Origin: Trichomonas vaginalis G3
Lineage: Eukaryota > Parabasalia > Trichomonadida > Trichomonadidae
Assembly (NCBI RefSeq): GCF_026262505.1
Contig: NC_067205.1
Span: forward strand, 62,001-126,000
Length of the DNA stretch: 64,000 bases
Direction of reading: 5' to 3'
Shown: one piece after another, positions 31,282-41,710 of the stretch
Layout of the letters: the number at the start of each line of letters is the position of its first letter
Numbering within the stretch: position 1 is the stretch's first letter
Notes under the pieces: model-generated
What the model saw: only the letters and a program-made list of their open reading frames with translations
Database searches by the model: none
What the model was told of the DNA's origin: nothing
Position numbers and translations under genes: made by a program

Positions 31282-32604
31282 ATGGAAAGTGGTGTGCTCG
31301 ATAACGATGGAAGTGAAATCTTCCTCGGCACAATACCACATAATCTCCTGATTCCTGAACATGAGCCGCCTAAAACTTTTGGAATTCTAGATATTCGGCC
31401 CGATAAAATTACGGCTCCTCCAGTATTCACAGAAGAAGAAACTCTTCAAGCAATGCAAAACCTCGGTGTCAAGCCAGAGGACTTGGTTCCTCATGAAGTT
31501 CCCGAATCTCAAGCAAATAACGCAATTATTGCGATGCAAATTCAAATAGAACTCGAGAAAAAACGATTAGCAACCATTGAACGTGTTATTACAGAACGAC
31601 AGTTATTATTAAATCGATCTAAAAAGGATATTGAAATAAATTTACCGAAAAGCAGAAAATCTACAAGAAAAAAATCGAAAAAGCGGAAAGTACGAGCACC
31701 AAAAGCCTCTCAAGGATCAGATGATAAGCCTAAATCAAAAATTCCACAACCAAAGAAAAGAAAGAAATTTGTATCGAAAACTAAGTCAGAGATAACTAAT
31801 CTCGATACCAACAGACGGATTAAGGACCCTGCTCTTATCGAGCGCAGACATAAGAACGCAGCTCTCGCTAAAGCTCGAAATGAAGAGTCAAAAGTCAATT
31901 CAGCTTTAAACGCACTGAAAAAGGTAGAAGCAGCTGAAAGGAACAAGAACTTATTACGAGAACAGCAGCAGGCTTTGTTGAAAGAGCGTGCTGCCAAGAG
32001 ATTAGAGAGAATCAAAGCAAAAGAACTTAGACAAGAAGAAAAATTCGAAAATAGAAAGGCTCAAGCGCGAAAAGAGATGCAACGTGAAGAAAGAACATAT
32101 GATAAGATCAGAAGGAAGGAAATGAAGAAGTTTGAAGAAGAACAAAAATGGAGAATGGCAAAAATTTACGGAAACCCACCAAACATCAAGGAATCGAAGA
32201 GTAACTTCCAAGAACTTCGAAAGAAACTGCTTGGAATCAAATCGACTCGTCCTTCTTCGCCTCCTCAAGAAAAATCTACGGATTCTTCCTTAATCAGCTC
32301 TAAGAACAATAGTCCTGTAAATAATAATGCCAAACCAAAGAATAAGGGTGTTAATAAGTCTTCGAAGCAAAAAGAGTCGAAATTATCAATTTTGCCGAAT
32401 TTGGCAAAATTACCACAAGTTAAAAGCCGCCCATCGCCTGACAATACTCCCAAGAAAGCTTCTGGAAGTAATATGTCGAGAGCGAGCAATGGATCGAATA
32501 ATAGCGATACATCTGTCTCTGAATTTCTTCTGCCAGTCAAGAAAGTGCGGCCAATTGTTCCTGCACGTGGTTCTCACATACCATACTTTAGGCCAAAGAA
32601 ATAA
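31282..32604 (+). CDS. coiled-coil protein with A-M-x-N-L-x-V-K-P-x-D-L motif
   Basis: A 440-residue, highly charged protein. I chose the ATG at 31282 because the open frame 11 codons earlier begins with TTG. Residues about 53-80 contain TLQAMQNLGVKPEDL, shared with the protein at 2198-2929. Then come a helix (IQIELEKKRLATIERVI), a Lys/Arg-rich basic stretch, a long coiled coil of Glu/Lys/Arg/Ala, and a Ser/Asn/Lys-rich disordered C-terminus. It has no catalytic domain. Microtubule or axoneme association is a guess from this type of composition. Confidence 0.8.
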   Translation: MESGVLDNDGSEIFLGTIPHNLLIPEHEPPKTFGILDIRPDKITAPPVFTEEETLQAMQNLGVKPEDLVPHEVPESQANNAIIAMQIQIELEKKRLATIERVITERQLLLNRSKKDIEINLPKSRKSTRKKSKKRKVRAPKASQGSDDKPKSKIPQPKKRKKFVSKTKSEITNLDTNRRIKDPALIERRHKNAALAKARNEESKVNSALNALKKVEAAERNKNLLREQQQALLKERAAKRLERIKAKELRQEEKFENRKAQARKEMQREERTYDKIRRKEMKKFEEEQKWRMAKIYGNPPNIKESKSNFQELRKKLLGIKSTRPSSPPQEKSTDSSLISSKNNSPVNNNAKPKNKGVNKSSKQKESKLSILPNLAKLPQVKSRPSPDNTPKKASGSNMSRASNGSNNSDTSVSEFLLPVKKVRPIVPARGSHIPYFRPKK

Positions 32605-33045
32605 ATTTGTTTGTATATTTTTTTGTTTTTAATTTGCAATAGTTTTTGAAAATAAGCTTATTTTCCATATAATAATTATGTGGTAAGAATGACTTCGTGA
32701 TAATTAAGCGAATAACATCAAGAGTATAAAAAAACAATAGCCAAAATCTTCTAAATTTTAGGCAATATTCAAAAAAACTTATATTTAGCCAAAATAACTA
32801 TCATTACAATAACTTTTTCATTCAATGTAGTTATGAATTGATGCGATCATAGGTTTAATATGAATAATGTGTTTACTGATATATCTTGTAAGAAGTCAAA
32901 ATGCATTTGACTAAGATTAAACTCTTAATCAAGGCAATGTGAGAACGGATCATGGATAAAAGAAGAAATCAATTATCTTTTTTGAGGAAAAATTTCGAAA
33001 ATCTTATTAAAAAAATACATGAAAATTAAAAGAAAATTAACATAT
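32605..33045. other. intergenic region between convergent genes, no gene seen
   Basis: About 440 bases; AT-rich 3' ends of two genes. Confidence 0.5.
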
Positions 33046-34350
33046 TTAAACAACAAAAAAGCTTTTTTCTAAATGGTGAATAACAGATTTGCAAACATCA
33101 TCAGACCCTTCATCTGGGTACATCTCTATAGAACAGTAACCATCAGGGCTATCGTTGCAGGTAAAAGACACTCGTTTATCTGCGTATTTACCATTGAGAA
33201 CTATTTCCGGTGTATCGGAAAGAGGCGAAGAAATAAGGCAACGTTTTGGCAACAGATAATCTCTTATTGCCTGCATTACGTCGCAACCATCAGCCTTCAA
33301 CCTACTAGCATATAATTGCGTAGGACGGTGGGCTGGCTCTGAGACAGACCTCGAAGCAGGTCTGAGAATAAGGTTACGCTGGTTTATCAAGACAGCTAAA
33401 ACCTTTATTTCGGAAAATTCATCAGATTGTATATCTGCTCTGATTTCGTTGATCGGAAGACCAATTGTCTGGCAAAGTTTGGAAGCGGTAAATTGATCGA
33501 ATGTTCTTGGATCTTGGGCCAAAGCCGAGAAGACAGGAACTGTATGTGTATGGCCAAGCATTCTACGGGCTTCATCAGCTGATGGCCTCTCATTTGGATC
33601 CAAAGATAAAAGTTTCTTACAAAGTTCTTGTAATGGGTCAGGAATGCGAGAAAAGTCAACCGGTTTGTTATAGTTATATCCCATCCTAACATCCTCGAAC
33701 GGAAGTCGCTTCTGGAAGAGGGCATAAATTATAATACCGACTCCCCACATATCAGCCTTGAATCCATCGAACTCTGCATGAGATATAGCCTCAGGAGCAG
33801 AATACTCGTAAGATCCACAGTTGTCCTTCATGATTCCATCACATGTGATAGAAGCCAAGCCAAAGTCTGAAAGTTTAAGAACATCGTTTGAAGTAATAAG
33901 TATATTTTCGAGTTTGATATCTCTATGTACAATACCAAGCGAATGAATTCTTTCGACTGCAGCTAATAATTGTTCGACGTATTTAAAGCAAGTTTTCTGA
34001 TCTGGTGGGCATTTCTGTAAACTGTGGAGAAGATCTCCTTTTTCCGCGAATTGCATAAACTGAAAAATTTTAGAATTGTTTTCGATAATTTCTTCTACGT
34101 GAATGATGTTTGGATGGTCTAGTAATGGCGAGAGAATAGTTTCGTTGAATAAAATGCGCTCCTTTTTAGGGAGATCAGCGATTCTATTTTTTGAAATGAT
34201 TTTAACTGCTAATGGTATGCGATGTATGCGATGATAAGCTGTGTGAATTTGGCTGTATAGGCCGTAGTTTGTAATCTGACTGCTAATGTTATAATCGTGT
34301 AATTTATCATAAATCTCTGTTGGGGAATGGACTGGAGAGCTGAGTTTCAT
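33046..34350 (-). CDS. CAMK-like Ser/Thr protein kinase
   Basis: A 434-residue kinase starting at the ATG at 34350; an upstream extension starts with TTG. Active-site motifs are intact: Lys50 in LAVKIISK, HRDIKLEN (142-149), DFG (162-164), YSAPEAI and DMWGVGIIIYAL. The domain runs over residues about 20-285. The last ~150 residues are not kinase; they include RRMLGHTHTVPVF and a C-terminal beta-rich part reminiscent of KA1-type tails, which is tentative. The type resembles AMPK/CAMK-related kinases expanded in trichomonads. A TCACTTTT Inr-like site lies 13 bases before the ATG. The substrate is unknown. Confidence 0.93.
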   Translation of the reverse strand: MKLSSPVHSPTEIYDKLHDYNISSQITNYGLYSQIHTAYHRIHRIPLAVKIISKNRIADLPKKERILFNETILSPLLDHPNIIHVEEIIENNSKIFQFMQFAEKGDLLHSLQKCPPDQKTCFKYVEQLLAAVERIHSLGIVHRDIKLENILITSNDVLKLSDFGLASITCDGIMKDNCGSYEYSAPEAISHAEFDGFKADMWGVGIIIYALFQKRLPFEDVRMGYNYNKPVDFSRIPDPLQELCKKLLSLDPNERPSADEARRMLGHTHTVPVFSALAQDPRTFDQFTASKLCQTIGLPINEIRADIQSDEFSEIKVLAVLINQRNLILRPASRSVSEPAHRPTQLYASRLKADGCDVMQAIRDYLLPKRCLISSPLSDTPEIVLNGKYADKRVSFTCNDSPDGYCSIEMYPDEGSDDVCKSVIHHLEKSFFVV

Positions 34351-34357
34351 ATTAATT

Positions 34358-34365
34358 AAAAGTGA
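34358..34365 (-). promoter_or_regulatory. Inr-like motif of the CAMK-like kinase gene
   Basis: The sense strand reads TCACTTTT, a full match to TCA(+1)Py(T/A), with the presumed +1 A 13 bases before the ATG at 34350. Confidence 0.6.
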
Positions 34366-35794
34366 CAATTTTGAAAGTTATGTGCTAAAATTGAGAGTCA
34401 AACTTTTGAAAGCGTAGAATGTTGAATGATCCTCTCAAAAGTAGTTATTAATCGCTAAGCTAGTACAAAAAAACTCAAAATTGATGGAAAATATGATTAT
34501 ATACACTATAACATTTAGGATTACATTTCAGAATAATGAGACATTGAATTGGCACGTTTTGTAAACAGTCTCTCAAAAGTAGGAAGTAAAACTAATTTCT
34601 TCAAAAATAGTCATAAATAATCTTCATTATTGGATAAATAGTAACTTAGATATAATGATATTTCATAGAATCCATCTTTAAAAAATTTACTGTCTGAAAA
34701 TAATTTTTTTTTTAAAAAAAAAGGAAGATAAAATATTATAGAATTTAAAAAGTATATCGCTCTAGAGGACCCATAAATGATGAATTGGATTTAAATTTTG
34801 AATAATTTCTGAAATATGAAATTTCTCAGAGATTATTGATTTGAATTATTGAAAGCAGAATGTAACATATTGTAATAACATATATAAGAATAGATAAATG
34901 TTATAATAAATTTGATTTTTTAGATTTAAGAAGGCTAAATTTATTCATAGAAAAGTAGAAATTGTATTATAAGAAAAATTTTCATAGAAGTTAGTTCCAG
35001 ATGATAATATGATATTATAAAATTATATTAACGAATCTGATTAAACAAAATTGTGGGACTCAGAAAAGTGATATTAATTTGAGGTCGTGTTGGCTTTATA
35101 TTTTAATGCATATATTATCATCCTGATTATAAGAAGTTTATTCATTTTGATAAATTTTATTTGAAAGTACTTAAATTGAATGTATCTTTAGGGTTTTTCT
35201 CAAATTTCCCCACTGACAATCATAATAGTTAATAACTCATCTATTAAAAAATTTCAAAAACGAAAGACATTTTATCTCAAAACATATTTTGTGGATCTTT
35301 TCAAAATTTCGTATTCAAAACATGATTAGATGATGTATTTACCTTATTCTATAATTATTTTAATTCCAAAAAAATGTAAAGTTGAACTTTTGAATCACCA
35401 TTGAGGACAGTTGGAATCAATAAATAAAACAAGATGATCATTTGCGAAGCCTATATGTCATAATATGTTGTTTAACAAATCAATTGCATGCTATACATCA
35501 TGTAAAAACACATAAATTAACTTAATGTAAAATTGATCCAACATCTGATAAAATAAAATTCAAATCTACATAAAGAAGCTTAGGCTATTCATTAATTAAC
35601 AGATACTATTCAAATCTAAGGAACGTAAGTTATCAGTAATCACTTTTGTGACTGATAAGTAGCTGGACGAAAAGAATTCTATCAAAAGTTCGCCACTTTC
35701 TTTCTCAAAATTCCGAGTGACCAAAAACATGTATGCATAATATTTTATAACGACTATTAAATAGTAAATTTAGCCCATAACCAAAGTTTGTTCA
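34366..35794. other. AT-rich intergenic region between divergent genes
   Basis: About 1.4 kb. I see no gene. A short TTCATTG just before 35795 resembles an Inr but overlaps the presumed start of the Rab gene. Confidence 0.5.
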
Positions 35795-36367
35795 TTGACC
35801 TCGCTCAAGTTCATCATCATTGGTTCTTCCGGCGTAGGAAAAACTGCTCTTCTTAAGCGTTTAGTAGAAGACGTCTTTACCGAGGAAAGCCAGTCAACAA
35901 TTGGTGTTGAATTCGATTCTACAGTCATCCAAGTTGATGACCGCCAAGTCAAGCTCCAGATCTGGGATACAGCTGGACAAGAACGTTTCCGTTCTATTGC
36001 TAAAGCCTACTTCAGAAATGCAGTCGGTGTTCTTCTTGTTTTCGATATCACCGAGAGAAAGACATTCGACGACTTAACAGTTTGGTTGAACGATGTCCAC
36101 GCATTATGCGATCCAAACGTTGTCGTACAAATGATTGGAAATAAAGCAGACCTTGCTGCAAACAGGCAGGTTACACTGGCAGAAGCAGAAGCCTTCGCAG
36201 AACATCAACAACTTTCTTACCTCGAGGCATCCGCTAAGGGTGGTGATAATGTTAAGGAGGCATTTGTTCGTACAGCAGCTCAAATTCTTAATCGTGGTAT
36301 TAAAGTTGGTCCGAAGTCTGATGTCAAGCCAGTAGCTAAATCATCTGATAAGAAAGGTTGCTGTTAA
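35795..36367 (+). CDS. Rab GTPase (Rab2/4/14-like) with TTG at the start position
   Basis: A 190-residue Rab with all motifs: GSSGVGKT (9-16), TIGVEF in the effector region, WDTAGQERFRSI, NKAD, EASAK, and C-terminal KKGCC for prenylation. The first codon that gives a normal N-terminus (M)TSLKFIIIG is TTG. A stop stands eight codons upstream, and no ATG lies between it and the conserved core. I tested an upstream ATG at 35729 and a splice at the AAAG near 35786, but the phase does not fit. So either the start is TTG, or the base is a variant or error, or a first exon lies further away. Otherwise the gene is intact and GC-richer than its flanks, as expected if expressed. Confidence 0.9.
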   Translation: MTSLKFIIIGSSGVGKTALLKRLVEDVFTEESQSTIGVEFDSTVIQVDDRQVKLQIWDTAGQERFRSIAKAYFRNAVGVLLVFDITERKTFDDLTVWLNDVHALCDPNVVVQMIGNKADLAANRQVTLAEAEAFAEHQQLSYLEASAKGGDNVKEAFVRTAAQILNRGIKVGPKSDVKPVAKSSDKKGCC

Positions 36368-37094
36368 ATCAAATCGCGTAATAAAATATTTTTCTATTAT
36401 AATGCCCAATGGGCTCTTACGGGTTTTTTACATTATTAATTGCAAAATTTGTTAAGCATATTTTTCGGTTGTTTGCCGGCGCATTATTGTGCATTCGGTT
36501 CACCAAGTTTGATGCTTGGAGAAAATTCGATTACATACGAATTATCTGTTAAAAGTAATGCAATTTGTAAATCATACAGAAATAAATAATTTTGCTATGG
36601 AAAAATATGCGCTTCCGCTAAAGAAATTTCAAAAGATGAAATTTCAAATCAGGTATAACGATGTTTATTAATTCGGCTGCTACTAAAATTTTGCATCTAA
36701 TCATTATTCTGCAAAGGAACGATATACTGCTCATATTGAGAGGAAATTTAAATGCAAATTCATCATAAATTAGGCTTGATAAGAAAATTTTTTAAATATA
36801 TTGATTGACTATTAAGCACGTATTGAAGAATTACAAGTTTATTCTCCCCATTCAAAAACCAGAAATTCGTGGAAATTTTATATTCGTGTGCAGGAGCTAT
36901 AGGATGATTTCTTTCAATTTTATCTTGTCAGACTCGTTAGCATTCATTTACATGACAATATTTCAATGCGCGTAAAATAAAAATATTATATGTTGTAAGA
37001 CTAGTTATATTTTTCATTTGGAAATTAATATTTTTCAGAAAAAATTTGTGAAAGATTTATTGAAAAATAAACAGCGGAAACACTTCACTTCGAA
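36368..37094. other. intergenic region; short hairpin near 36403-36425
   Basis: About 0.7 kb. GCCCAATGGGC followed by CTCTTACGGG and a T-run lies about 40 bases after the Rab stop. It could act in 3' processing; this is a guess. Nothing else is seen. Confidence 0.4.
37085..37090 (+). promoter_or_regulatory. Inr-like motif of the small HMG-box gene
   Basis: TCACTT lies 8 bases before the ATG at 37095 and matches the trichomonad Inr form. It supports the small gene being real. Confidence 0.5.
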
Positions 37095-37274
37095 ATGAAA
37101 AGCCCTTACATCATCTTCAGTATAGAGAAAAGGAAAGAAATCAAAGAGAAGAATCCAAAGGCAAGCTTCGGAAAAATCGCAAAGATCATAGGAAAGATGT
37201 GGAAAGAATTAAGTGAAGAAGAAAAAAACGTTTGGATTGAAAAGGCTAAAGCCCAAACTGAAGAGGCAAACTAG
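37095..37274 (+). CDS. small HMG-box protein (59 residues)
   Basis: A 59-residue protein that is nothing but most of an HMG box: MKSPYIIFSIEKRKEIKEKN, then PKASFGKIAKIIGKMWKELS, then EEEKNVWIEKAKAQTEEAN. The pattern P-x-x-x-F-x-x-x-x-R, the central IG-x-x-W and the late W-I-E-K-A match helices 1-3 of HMGB-type boxes, which bend DNA without strong sequence preference in the nucleus. The usual box is about 70-75 residues, so the N-terminal arm and the third helix are short. An Inr-like TCACTT lies just upstream, and the gene stands alone. Function is inferred from the fold only. Confidence 0.85.
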   Translation: MKSPYIIFSIEKRKEIKEKNPKASFGKIAKIIGKMWKELSEEEKNVWIEKAKAQTEEAN

Positions 37275-37741
37275 TAATGATCCAACTTTTAAAAGTGTTT
37301 CGTTCTAAATATTTTAAAAAACTGGATAAATTAAAAAGTATATTTTTTACAAATATAGATTGTCATCAGCATTAAATCTAAACGAAAAATGTATTTAAAA
37401 CATAATATCATCATTATACATATTTCGTCTGGCAATCAAATTTGTCATTGGAAAAATGTGGATGGTTGTGTACTCCAGACCAGCCATTTTCATATTATAT
37501 AACTTTTGTATCACGTCAATATGAATATTACTAACTTTAATGCATTAACTGAGGAAAAAAAGATAAGATCCATCATAAAACTTTAAAAACTGAAAGTGAT
37601 TGTTTCGGAATATTAGTTTGTGTATGATGGCTAGTTGTTCTAGATAAGGAAAATAAATGTCAGAATTTTTTAAATAATTTTTGTAATTGATTGAAAAAAC
37701 GAAGAAATTAACAAAATAAAACAACAACATTTAATCATACA
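37275..37741. other. intergenic region, no gene seen
   Basis: About 470 bases between convergent genes; AT-rich, nothing supported. Confidence 0.5.
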
Positions 37742-39547
37742 TTACTGTAGTTCTTCAAGAACACTAATAATTTTGGTCTGCCTCATTAAAACTTTTTTCA
37801 AATCTTCACAACCAGAAGGAGGCATTGCGACCATCGCGTGCTTAAGATTATTAGATAATCTATTGATATATTTCTTCCTTGTCTCGGATTTTTGCTGCCA
37901 TTCGCTGTTTTTCGCTTTTTCAGCTTTTAATTCTGATTTTAATTTTTCTAACTCAGCGTTTAACTCATTTATCTTAGTTTCCGAGTCTCCATGCATTGAT
38001 CCCGATGGGCTGGTTTCATTGTAGCTCAAGCGCTTCAATCTTCGACCTACATTTCCAATAATATCTGATGACTCCGAAGAAATCGTTTTATTTTCCGAAA
38101 TCGAGTGCTCCAAAGAGTCAATTATCTGTTTGGCTTTATTTATCGTTTCATCGAAATTACCACTTTCCTTTGTATCAACTAATTCGTCTTCCAACTGACA
38201 AATTAGAAAATTCAAGCGAAGAAGCTGCTCATTTTGAGGATTCCCTGCTTGTACTGATTCTTGTACAAGTGATAATTGCTCAATAAATTGGTTTAAAGTA
38301 CTATTTGTGTCAATTGCAGATAAATGCTTCAAAAGTTTTGGTTCTAGGCCTTGTATAGCCTCCGCGCATTCTTTTGTAAGCATTAGTTGGCTGCTGGATA
38401 GGCTTGGAGAGCCAGGTGGAGTGTTTTTCTTCAAATTTTCGTCATCAGATAATTCTATTTTGCTTAAAGTCTTTTCGAGCTTCTTCATTGATGGGGATCT
38501 CTCTGATTTCGAATTTGACATCGCTTCCAAGTCAGGTTCTGCTTCTTCTGGTGGTGCTTTCGGTAAATTATTGACTGTTTGGATTAAAGGTAGAATATTC
38601 TTGCTGGAATTGGAAACTCTGCGAGGAGCAATCGCCAAACTCTTCAATGATGGTACTGCCGCTATCCTTTTGTGGGAAGCTGGGGCTGGAGGAGGGAATA
38701 AATTTGGAAAATTCGGTTGTGACTTAGATCTTGTAGTTTTTGGCTTTACCTCTTGCTTAACTGCTGCTTTGGCTTTTGATAAGACTCTATTGACGGAAGA
38801 TCTCGTTGAAGGTCTTGAAGATAATTCTGTATTTTCGGGTTTCTTAGATAATTCTTTCAATTTAACACTAATTTGTTCTACAACATCTGGTACTTCAAGT
38901 GGCATTGTCGAGTAATCTAAAAGAGCAACGATTCTGTCGATTGAAAATCGGCAATTATCTGAATTTGTGTTTTTAGAGCCTTTCGACAGTTGACTGAGAC
39001 GGAAGAATTGTTCGTATTTATGGAGGAAATCGGTTTTTAGCTTTCTTAGTAATTTTTTGGCTTGGACGGGATTTTGATCTTTAAGATTTTGTTCTATATC
39101 TGAAATTGATGCGGTAATTTCTTTATAATATGTTTTTGATTCTCTCTGCGCACGAGATGTCGCTGGAGGAGCTGAATTGACCTTTTTAATTGTAGAATTT
39201 AATTTTTCGAGTTCTGATGTAATATTGCTTGGAACATCGAGATGTTTTGCAAGCTCTATTTTACTAAGGAGAGTTCCTTCAAAAGTAGAAAACTGAGCAC
39301 TAATCTCTCGAGCTTGTTTATAAACAGGTACTGCACGAATATTATTGTCGAAAAGTCCATTATATGCCTTTTCTATTGAATGTAGAGTGGTGAGTAATCC
39401 TACAGCACTAGTTTCGAGTAATGAAATTTGATGAACAAAAGATTTTAGATTTTCAAAATGAGATTGCACTGTTCTACTTTTCGTTCTTACACTAGATGGG
39501 CTAGTCTTTTTCGACTCAGTCGATCTTCGACTACTCAGAGTAGACAT
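37742..39547 (-). CDS. coiled-coil hypothetical protein
   Basis: A 601-residue protein with an ATG start. The order is: a Ser/Thr/Lys-rich basic N-terminus (1-30); helices (FENLKSFVHQISLLETSAVG, IEKAYNGLF); a Pro/Ser-rich middle with basic residues (residues ~240-340); then two helical parts, with a clear heptad coiled coil near the C-terminus (INELNAELEKLKSELKAEKA). It ends with a helix (LKKVLMRQTKIISVLEELQ). No signal peptide, membrane segment or catalytic motif is present. It is likely cytoskeletal or a scaffold; I do not recognise the family. Confidence 0.8.
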   Translation of the reverse strand: MSTLSSRRSTESKKTSPSSVRTKSRTVQSHFENLKSFVHQISLLETSAVGLLTTLHSIEKAYNGLFDNNIRAVPVYKQAREISAQFSTFEGTLLSKIELAKHLDVPSNITSELEKLNSTIKKVNSAPPATSRAQRESKTYYKEITASISDIEQNLKDQNPVQAKKLLRKLKTDFLHKYEQFFRLSQLSKGSKNTNSDNCRFSIDRIVALLDYSTMPLEVPDVVEQISVKLKELSKKPENTELSSRPSTRSSVNRVLSKAKAAVKQEVKPKTTRSKSQPNFPNLFPPPAPASHKRIAAVPSLKSLAIAPRRVSNSSKNILPLIQTVNNLPKAPPEEAEPDLEAMSNSKSERSPSMKKLEKTLSKIELSDDENLKKNTPPGSPSLSSSQLMLTKECAEAIQGLEPKLLKHLSAIDTNSTLNQFIEQLSLVQESVQAGNPQNEQLLRLNFLICQLEDELVDTKESGNFDETINKAKQIIDSLEHSISENKTISSESSDIIGNVGRRLKRLSYNETSPSGSMHGDSETKINELNAELEKLKSELKAEKAKNSEWQQKSETRKKYINRLSNNLKHAMVAMPPSGCEDLKKVLMRQTKIISVLEELQ

Positions 39548-40499
39548 TACAAATTTTTAGTTCACCTGAAATTTTTGGAGCAATTTTTGAAGGAAAACAA
39601 TAAGCGACTGTTATTGTTATGAGCATATGTTCTTGGTCTAGGAAATCGTGTTTGCAAATGAATGAAAGAGAAATACACTCATCTTGAATCTAAAATTTAA
39701 TATTCCTTTAGATTAACATGAATTAAGAGTATATTCGTTCTTGACTTGCTTATTATGTGGGGGTTTGTAATATGATAAACTCAAAAAATTTATTATTCGA
39801 CGAAATGTAATGAGAAAAATAACATTATGAGAGTTTCCAAAGTATAATGATTATATAATTATTTTGTAAGCCAAAAGTATATTAGAATGTATTAGTTAAA
39901 ATCGCTGTAAAAGATGTTTTTCTTTCCAAAATTTTTTTGAAATAGAAAAAATCAGAAAAAAAAGTTAGAATATTTAGATTGTATTTCATGGATTCTTTAA
40001 AATTTAAGATCATTTTCCAGTCGAAACATGCCAATAACAATAGTAGAGACCTTACTGGTCGTAAATCAAATCAATTCGACGGGGATTGTTTCAAATGATT
40101 GAGTGTTCATCCGGCCAAAATAATCGAATAATGGTTGGGTTAATTGTTGCTTTTCTTATCATATATATGATGTACGATATATCAAATGGATAGCAATTTT
40201 TATTTTTTTGAATACCCTTCAGAAATTGATAGGAATATACTGATGAATAGGATATTCATGAATAATGGTGCAACATACTTTCCCATTAAATGTTCACCTG
40301 AAAAAACTTGATCTTAAACAACTTATTCATTTTGCGAAATGGTCATTCGACCAAGATGTATTGAATTTTTTACGTAATGAGATAATTTTAATGAGCACAA
40401 AAATCCCAGCATATTTCATTAGTTTTGTCACAAATTTTGAAATACAAATTTGAGAGATTATGAAATTTTTGGATATTTCTCTTCATTTTTATAAAAGGT
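39548..40499. other. intergenic region between divergent genes
   Basis: About 0.95 kb; AT-rich. It contains the SAM synthetase Inr-like site near its right edge. No other gene is seen. Confidence 0.5.
40483..40490 (+). promoter_or_regulatory. Inr-like motif of the SAM synthetase gene
   Basis: TCATTTTT, with the presumed +1 A at 40485, lies 15 bases before the ATG. It is one of the clearest Inr matches in the window. Confidence 0.65.
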
Positions 40500-41657
40500 A
40501 TGTCACAGAAGTTCCTTTTCACCAGTGAGTCTGTCACAGAAGGACACCCAGATAAGATGTGCGATATCATCTCAGACACAATTCTTGATGCTTGCCTTGC
40601 TCAGGATCCAAATTCGAAAGTTGCTTGCGAAACATGCACAAAGACAGGCATTGTCTGCCTTCTTGGTGAATTGACATCGAATGCTCACCTCGATTACCAG
40701 AAGCTTGTTCGTGATGCAGTTCGCAACATCGGCTACACATCATCCAAGCTCTGTTTCGATGCCGACACATGCGCAGTGATGGTTTCTATGAGCCAGCAGT
40801 CAGCAGATATCGCACAGGCCGTCCACCTTAACAAGAAGGCAGAAGAATTAGGTGCAGGTGACCAAGGCATCATGTTCGGCTATGCTACCGACGAAACTAA
40901 AGAACTTTTCCCACTTACACATGTTCTTGCACACAATCTTGCTCGCAAGCTCACCGAAGTCCGTAAGAATGGCACTGTTCCATTCCTTGGTCCGGATGGT
41001 AAGACACAGGTTACCGTTGAATACGAACGTAACAACGGTCACCTCAAACCACTTCGTATCCACACCGTCCTTATCTCCACTATGCACACTGATGAAGTTA
41101 CATTAGACAAACTTCGTGTTGAAGTCAAGAAACACGTGATTGATCCAGTCCTTCCAAAAGAACTTGTTGATGATCACACTATCCTGCACATCAACCCAGG
41201 TGGCCGTTTCGTGATCGGTGGTCCACTTGGTGACTCTGGCTTAACCGGTCGTAAGATCATTGTCGACTCATACGGTGGCTGGGGTGCTCACGGTGGAGGT
41301 GCATTCTCTGGCAAGGATCCATCTAAAGTCGACCGTTCAGCATGCTACGCCGCTCGGTGGGTTGCCAAGAGCCTTGTTGCGGCTGGTCTTTGCTCACGAT
41401 GCTTAGTCCAGCTCTCCTACGCTATTGGTGTTGCCCACCCTCTGTCAGTCTTTGTCGACACATACGGCACCGGCAAAGGTAAGACAGACGAAGAACTTGT
41501 CGATATTATCAACAATAACTTCGATCTTCGTCCATACGCTATCATCCGAGATTTGGACCTTCTTCGTCCTATTTACGCGCAGACCGCTGCATACGGTCAC
41601 TTCGGTCGTACAGACATCGATCTTCCATGGGAGAAAGTCAAATCGATCAAGTACTAA
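40500..41657 (+). CDS. SAMS: S-adenosylmethionine synthetase
   Basis: A 385-residue cytosolic enzyme that makes S-adenosylmethionine from methionine and ATP. Diagnostic blocks: [14 protein letters not shown] with the ATP/Mg His and Asp; [54 protein letters not shown]; and [18 protein letters not shown]. Length and order match eukaryotic and bacterial MetK. The start ATG gives [18 protein letters not shown], the normal N-terminus. Third positions are strongly C-biased, a sign of high expression. A transposon inserted just 54 bases after its stop. Confidence 0.98.
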   Translation: MSQKFLFTSESVTEGHPDKMCDIISDTILDACLAQDPNSKVACETCTKTGIVCLLGELTSNAHLDYQKLVRDAVRNIGYTSSKLCFDADTCAVMVSMSQQSADIAQAVHLNKKAEELGAGDQGIMFGYATDETKELFPLTHVLAHNLARKLTEVRKNGTVPFLGPDGKTQVTVEYERNNGHLKPLRIHTVLISTMHTDEVTLDKLRVEVKKHVIDPVLPKELVDDHTILHINPGGRFVIGGPLGDSGLTGRKIIVDSYGGWGAHGGGAFSGKDPSKVDRSACYAARWVAKSLVAAGLCSRCLVQLSYAIGVAHPLSVFVDTYGTGKGKTDEELVDIINNNFDLRPYAIIRDLDLLRPIYAQTAAYGHFGRTDIDLPWEKVKSIKY

Positions 41658-41699
41658 TTTTTTTACTTCGCAATATAATAGAGTAGTTAGGTTTTTATT

Positions 41700-41710
41700 T
41701 AATTAACTTA
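41700..41710. repeat. 11-bp target-site duplication, left copy
   Basis: TAATTAACTTA, directly repeated at 42760-42770 on the other side of the element. The two copies are identical. Confidence 0.85.

Noticed and set aside
35729-35786. Short intron giving the Rab gene an ATG
   Set aside because: GTATGC and AAAG could serve as splice ends, but the joined phase does not lead into the Rab frame with a start codon.
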